Source of the DNA: a bacterium
GTDB taxonomy: Archaea; Nanobdellota; Nanobdellia; SCGC-AAA011-G17; GW2011-AR17
Assembly (NCBI GenBank): GCA_030697685.1
Contig: JAUYPF010000059.1
Location: 1 to 38,526, forward strand
Direction of reading: 5' to 3'
Length of the DNA stretch: 38,526 bases
The notes beneath the pieces were generated by a model, which saw only the letters and a program-made list of their open reading frames with translations, had not been told where the DNA came from and made no database searches. Positions 37,313 through 38,526 of this stretch are shown in pieces (within the stretch, counting starts at the first letter, position 1; every line of letters starts with the position of its first letter). Both the position numbers and the translations under genes were made by a program.

Positions 37313-38223
37313 ACAATGAAATCAATACAGACACGGAATTTTTTCGGAGCATACTGCCCGCACTTTACCACTGAAAGAACTTTGAAAGAAGGAATTTTTT
37401 CTTTGATGAGAGACAAAGGTTTTGTAGGAATTTCTTCTGCTGCAGCAAAAGTATAGAAGTGGATTGTTCCTTTTTTTTTCAAATATTTAACTGCAACATG
37501 CAAGAATTCCTCTGCAGACTTTGGCAAAGGCATAAGCACCCTATCAAATTTTTCAGAAGAAGAGAAATCCTTTGCATCTATGTTATATAATTGAATCTGA
37601 GGATATTTCTTACAATTCTCTACAGCATATTGGTGTGCTACAGGATTCTTCTCTACTCCTACTATCAAAGAAGCCTTACTATACCTCGCAAAAATCAATG
37701 GATAAGGCCCAACCCCAGAAAAAAGAATTAACACTTTCTCTCCTGGCTGAATCATCTGTGCAATACGCAATCGTTCTGTGCCTAATCGAGGAGTAAAATA
37801 ACATTTTTCTACATCAAGTTTCATCTGTATACCACTTTCTCTGTATACAGTCTCTTTTCTTTTCTCTCCAGCAATCCATTCTAAGTCTTGTGTGCGAAAT
37901 TCCCCATGGTATAATCCTTCTCTTCGAAGAACGACTTTCACATCTACTTTTTGGAGAAGTTTTTTTGCTTCGGAATCTTTCACTTCTTTTCCAACAATAA
38001 TAATATCTCCAATTTGATCATACGCGCCACTATACTCTTCTTTCTTTTCTTTAAGAGGAGCATTTTTTTCTACAAGTGTATATCCTTTCACTTCTTTGTT
38101 CACAGGAAAATAAATGTACTCTCTTCCAGGAAGAGGACTATACCCTACAGCAAAAGCTCCTTTTTCTAAAAGCTGCTTTTTTATCTTCTCTGCATCCTTC
38201 TTGAGAACTTTCACACATTTCAT
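37309..38223 (-). CDS. trm5: tRNA (guanine37-N1)-methyltransferase, Trm5/TYW2 family
   Basis: The 304-aa product has the family layout: N-terminal D1/D2 region, YFTPRLGTER (142-151), VLILFSGVGPYPL (motif I, 164-176), VGVEKNPVAHQYAVEN and the diagnostic VLMPLPKSAEEFL (229-241) in place of NLPxxAxEFL. It methylates N1 of G37 next to the anticodon, or performs the related wybutosine-branch step. Length is near the archaeal Trm5 range. TATA at 38247-38256 is about 28 bp upstream. Confidence 0.9.
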   Translation of the reverse strand: MKCVKVLKKDAEKIKKQLLEKGAFAVGYSPLPGREYIYFPVNKEVKGYTLVEKNAPLKEKKEEYSGAYDQIGDIIIVGKEVKDSEAKKLLQKVDVKVVLRREGLYHGEFRTQDLEWIAGEKRKETVYRESGIQMKLDVEKCYFTPRLGTERLRIAQMIQPGEKVLILFSGVGPYPLIFARYSKASLIVGVEKNPVAHQYAVENCKKYPQIQLYNIDAKDFSSSEKFDRVLMPLPKSAEEFLHVAVKYLKKKGTIHFYTFAAAEEIPTKPLSLIKEKIPSFKVLSVVKCGQYAPKKFRVCIDFIV

Positions 38224-38320
38224 AGAGAAGAAAAGAATCTAAGAATTTATTAAAGTTCGTATAAGGATTGTTAAATCCAATCCAAAAACGGCGCTAACTT
38301 TCTCACCCTCTTTAGAAAAC

Positions 38321-38330
38321 TTTATATATA
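38321..38330 (+). promoter_or_regulatory. TATA box of the last gene
   Basis: TTTATATATA preceded by GAAAAC is a strong BRE/TATA, 27 bp before the ATG at 38353, predicting a leaderless mRNA. Confidence 0.65.
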
Positions 38331-38352
38331 GGTTTAATCTAATTTATTTATA

Positions 38353-38526
38353 ATGACAAAAGAAACAAAAAAGATTACATTAGGTTTAATTTTAAGTTGG
38401 ATTTTCGGAGTGTTATTTGGAATAAGCGGATTAACTTTTCTTTTTAGTGGTTCAATAGTTGCAGGTGGTTCTCTTATCCTTGCATCATTAGTATTGCTTC
38501 CGCCTATGAATAAATTTGTAAAAGAA
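38353..38526 (+). CDS. Membrane protein, 3' truncated by the window edge
   Basis: Fifty-eight codons from ATG 38353 are open to the end of the window. Two hydrophobic helices separated by a short turn are seen (LGLILSWIFGVLFGISGLTF and IVAGGSLILASLVLLP), preceded by a basic N terminus. Such a glycine-rich double helix occurs at the N terminus of many small archaeal membrane proteins, and no more specific family can be named from this part. Confidence 0.75.
   Translation, partial: MTKETKKITLGLILSWIFGVLFGISGLTFLFSGSIVAGGSLILASLVLLPPMNKFVKE

Noticed and set aside
12-38500. CRISPR array or long tandem repeats
   Set aside because: No regularly spaced direct repeats with unique spacers were seen; the only repeats are the TA units, the dyad elements and the inverted promoter pair.

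Overview
The window is an AT-rich archaeal chromosome segment. Evidence for Archaea: ribosomal proteins eS1 and archaeal uS15, aIF1A, aIF2-beta, a TATA-binding protein, MCM, clamp-loader subunits RFC-S and RFC-L, an RPA32-like protein, RIO kinase, a Dim2/Krr1-type KH protein, Trm5, DUF424, HerA/DUF87 ATPase and tRNA genes with anticodon-loop introns. Very short spacers, compact proteins, many unrecognised small membrane proteins, an IleRS with altered signature motifs and the low GC suggest a DPANN lineage (Woesearchaeota/Pacearchaeota-like); that placement is inference. Most operon-leading genes have a TATA box about 24-30 bp before the start codon and therefore look leaderless, while operon-internal genes have GGAG-type ribosome binding sites.

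Layout. 1-5.8 kb: a zinc-ribbon tail, an unknown 300-aa protein, tRNA-Thr, the uS15-eS1 operon, a 1-kb insert-like stretch with small unknown genes (one frame-disrupted) bounded by inverted copies of a promoter element, a 46-aa ORF, a glycosyltransferase-like protein, an O-methyltransferase, and tRNA-Gln with a transporter gene remnant at its 3' end. 5.8-11.2 kb: minus-strand translation block (Arm/FmrO-like rRNA methylase, KH protein, RIO1, aIF1A, Dus, NMD3-like domain, DUF424, aIF2-beta) plus RPA32. 11.3-16.1 kb: glutamate dehydrogenase, thioredoxin reductase, a CPBP protease on the other strand, MCM.

16.1-18.3 kb: a toxin-antitoxin island with two tandem PIN genes, each meeting a small gene tail-to-tail, then a VapBC pair that also converges on a small-gene remnant. 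The three promoter regions carry a CCG-(N9)-CGG-like dyad that recurs at 36.5 kb. 18.3-20.6 kb: TBP followed by six tightly packed unknown small genes, most encoding membrane proteins. 20.7-25.5 kb: a 34-aa ORF, an SDR, a BRO-N protein, IleRS.

25.7-38.5 kb: two small genes, a TRAM protein, RFC-S with a 694-aa intein splitting its P-loop, RFC-L, a repeat protein abutting RFC-L, a HerA-like ATPase with a 447-aa intein in its Walker B region, RlmE, an MTAP-like phosphorylase, an unusual tRNA-Leu, an HEVAH-motif membrane protein, Trm5 and a truncated membrane protein. Together this is a core replication/translation region interrupted by selfish elements (inteins, TA modules) and small lineage-specific operons.
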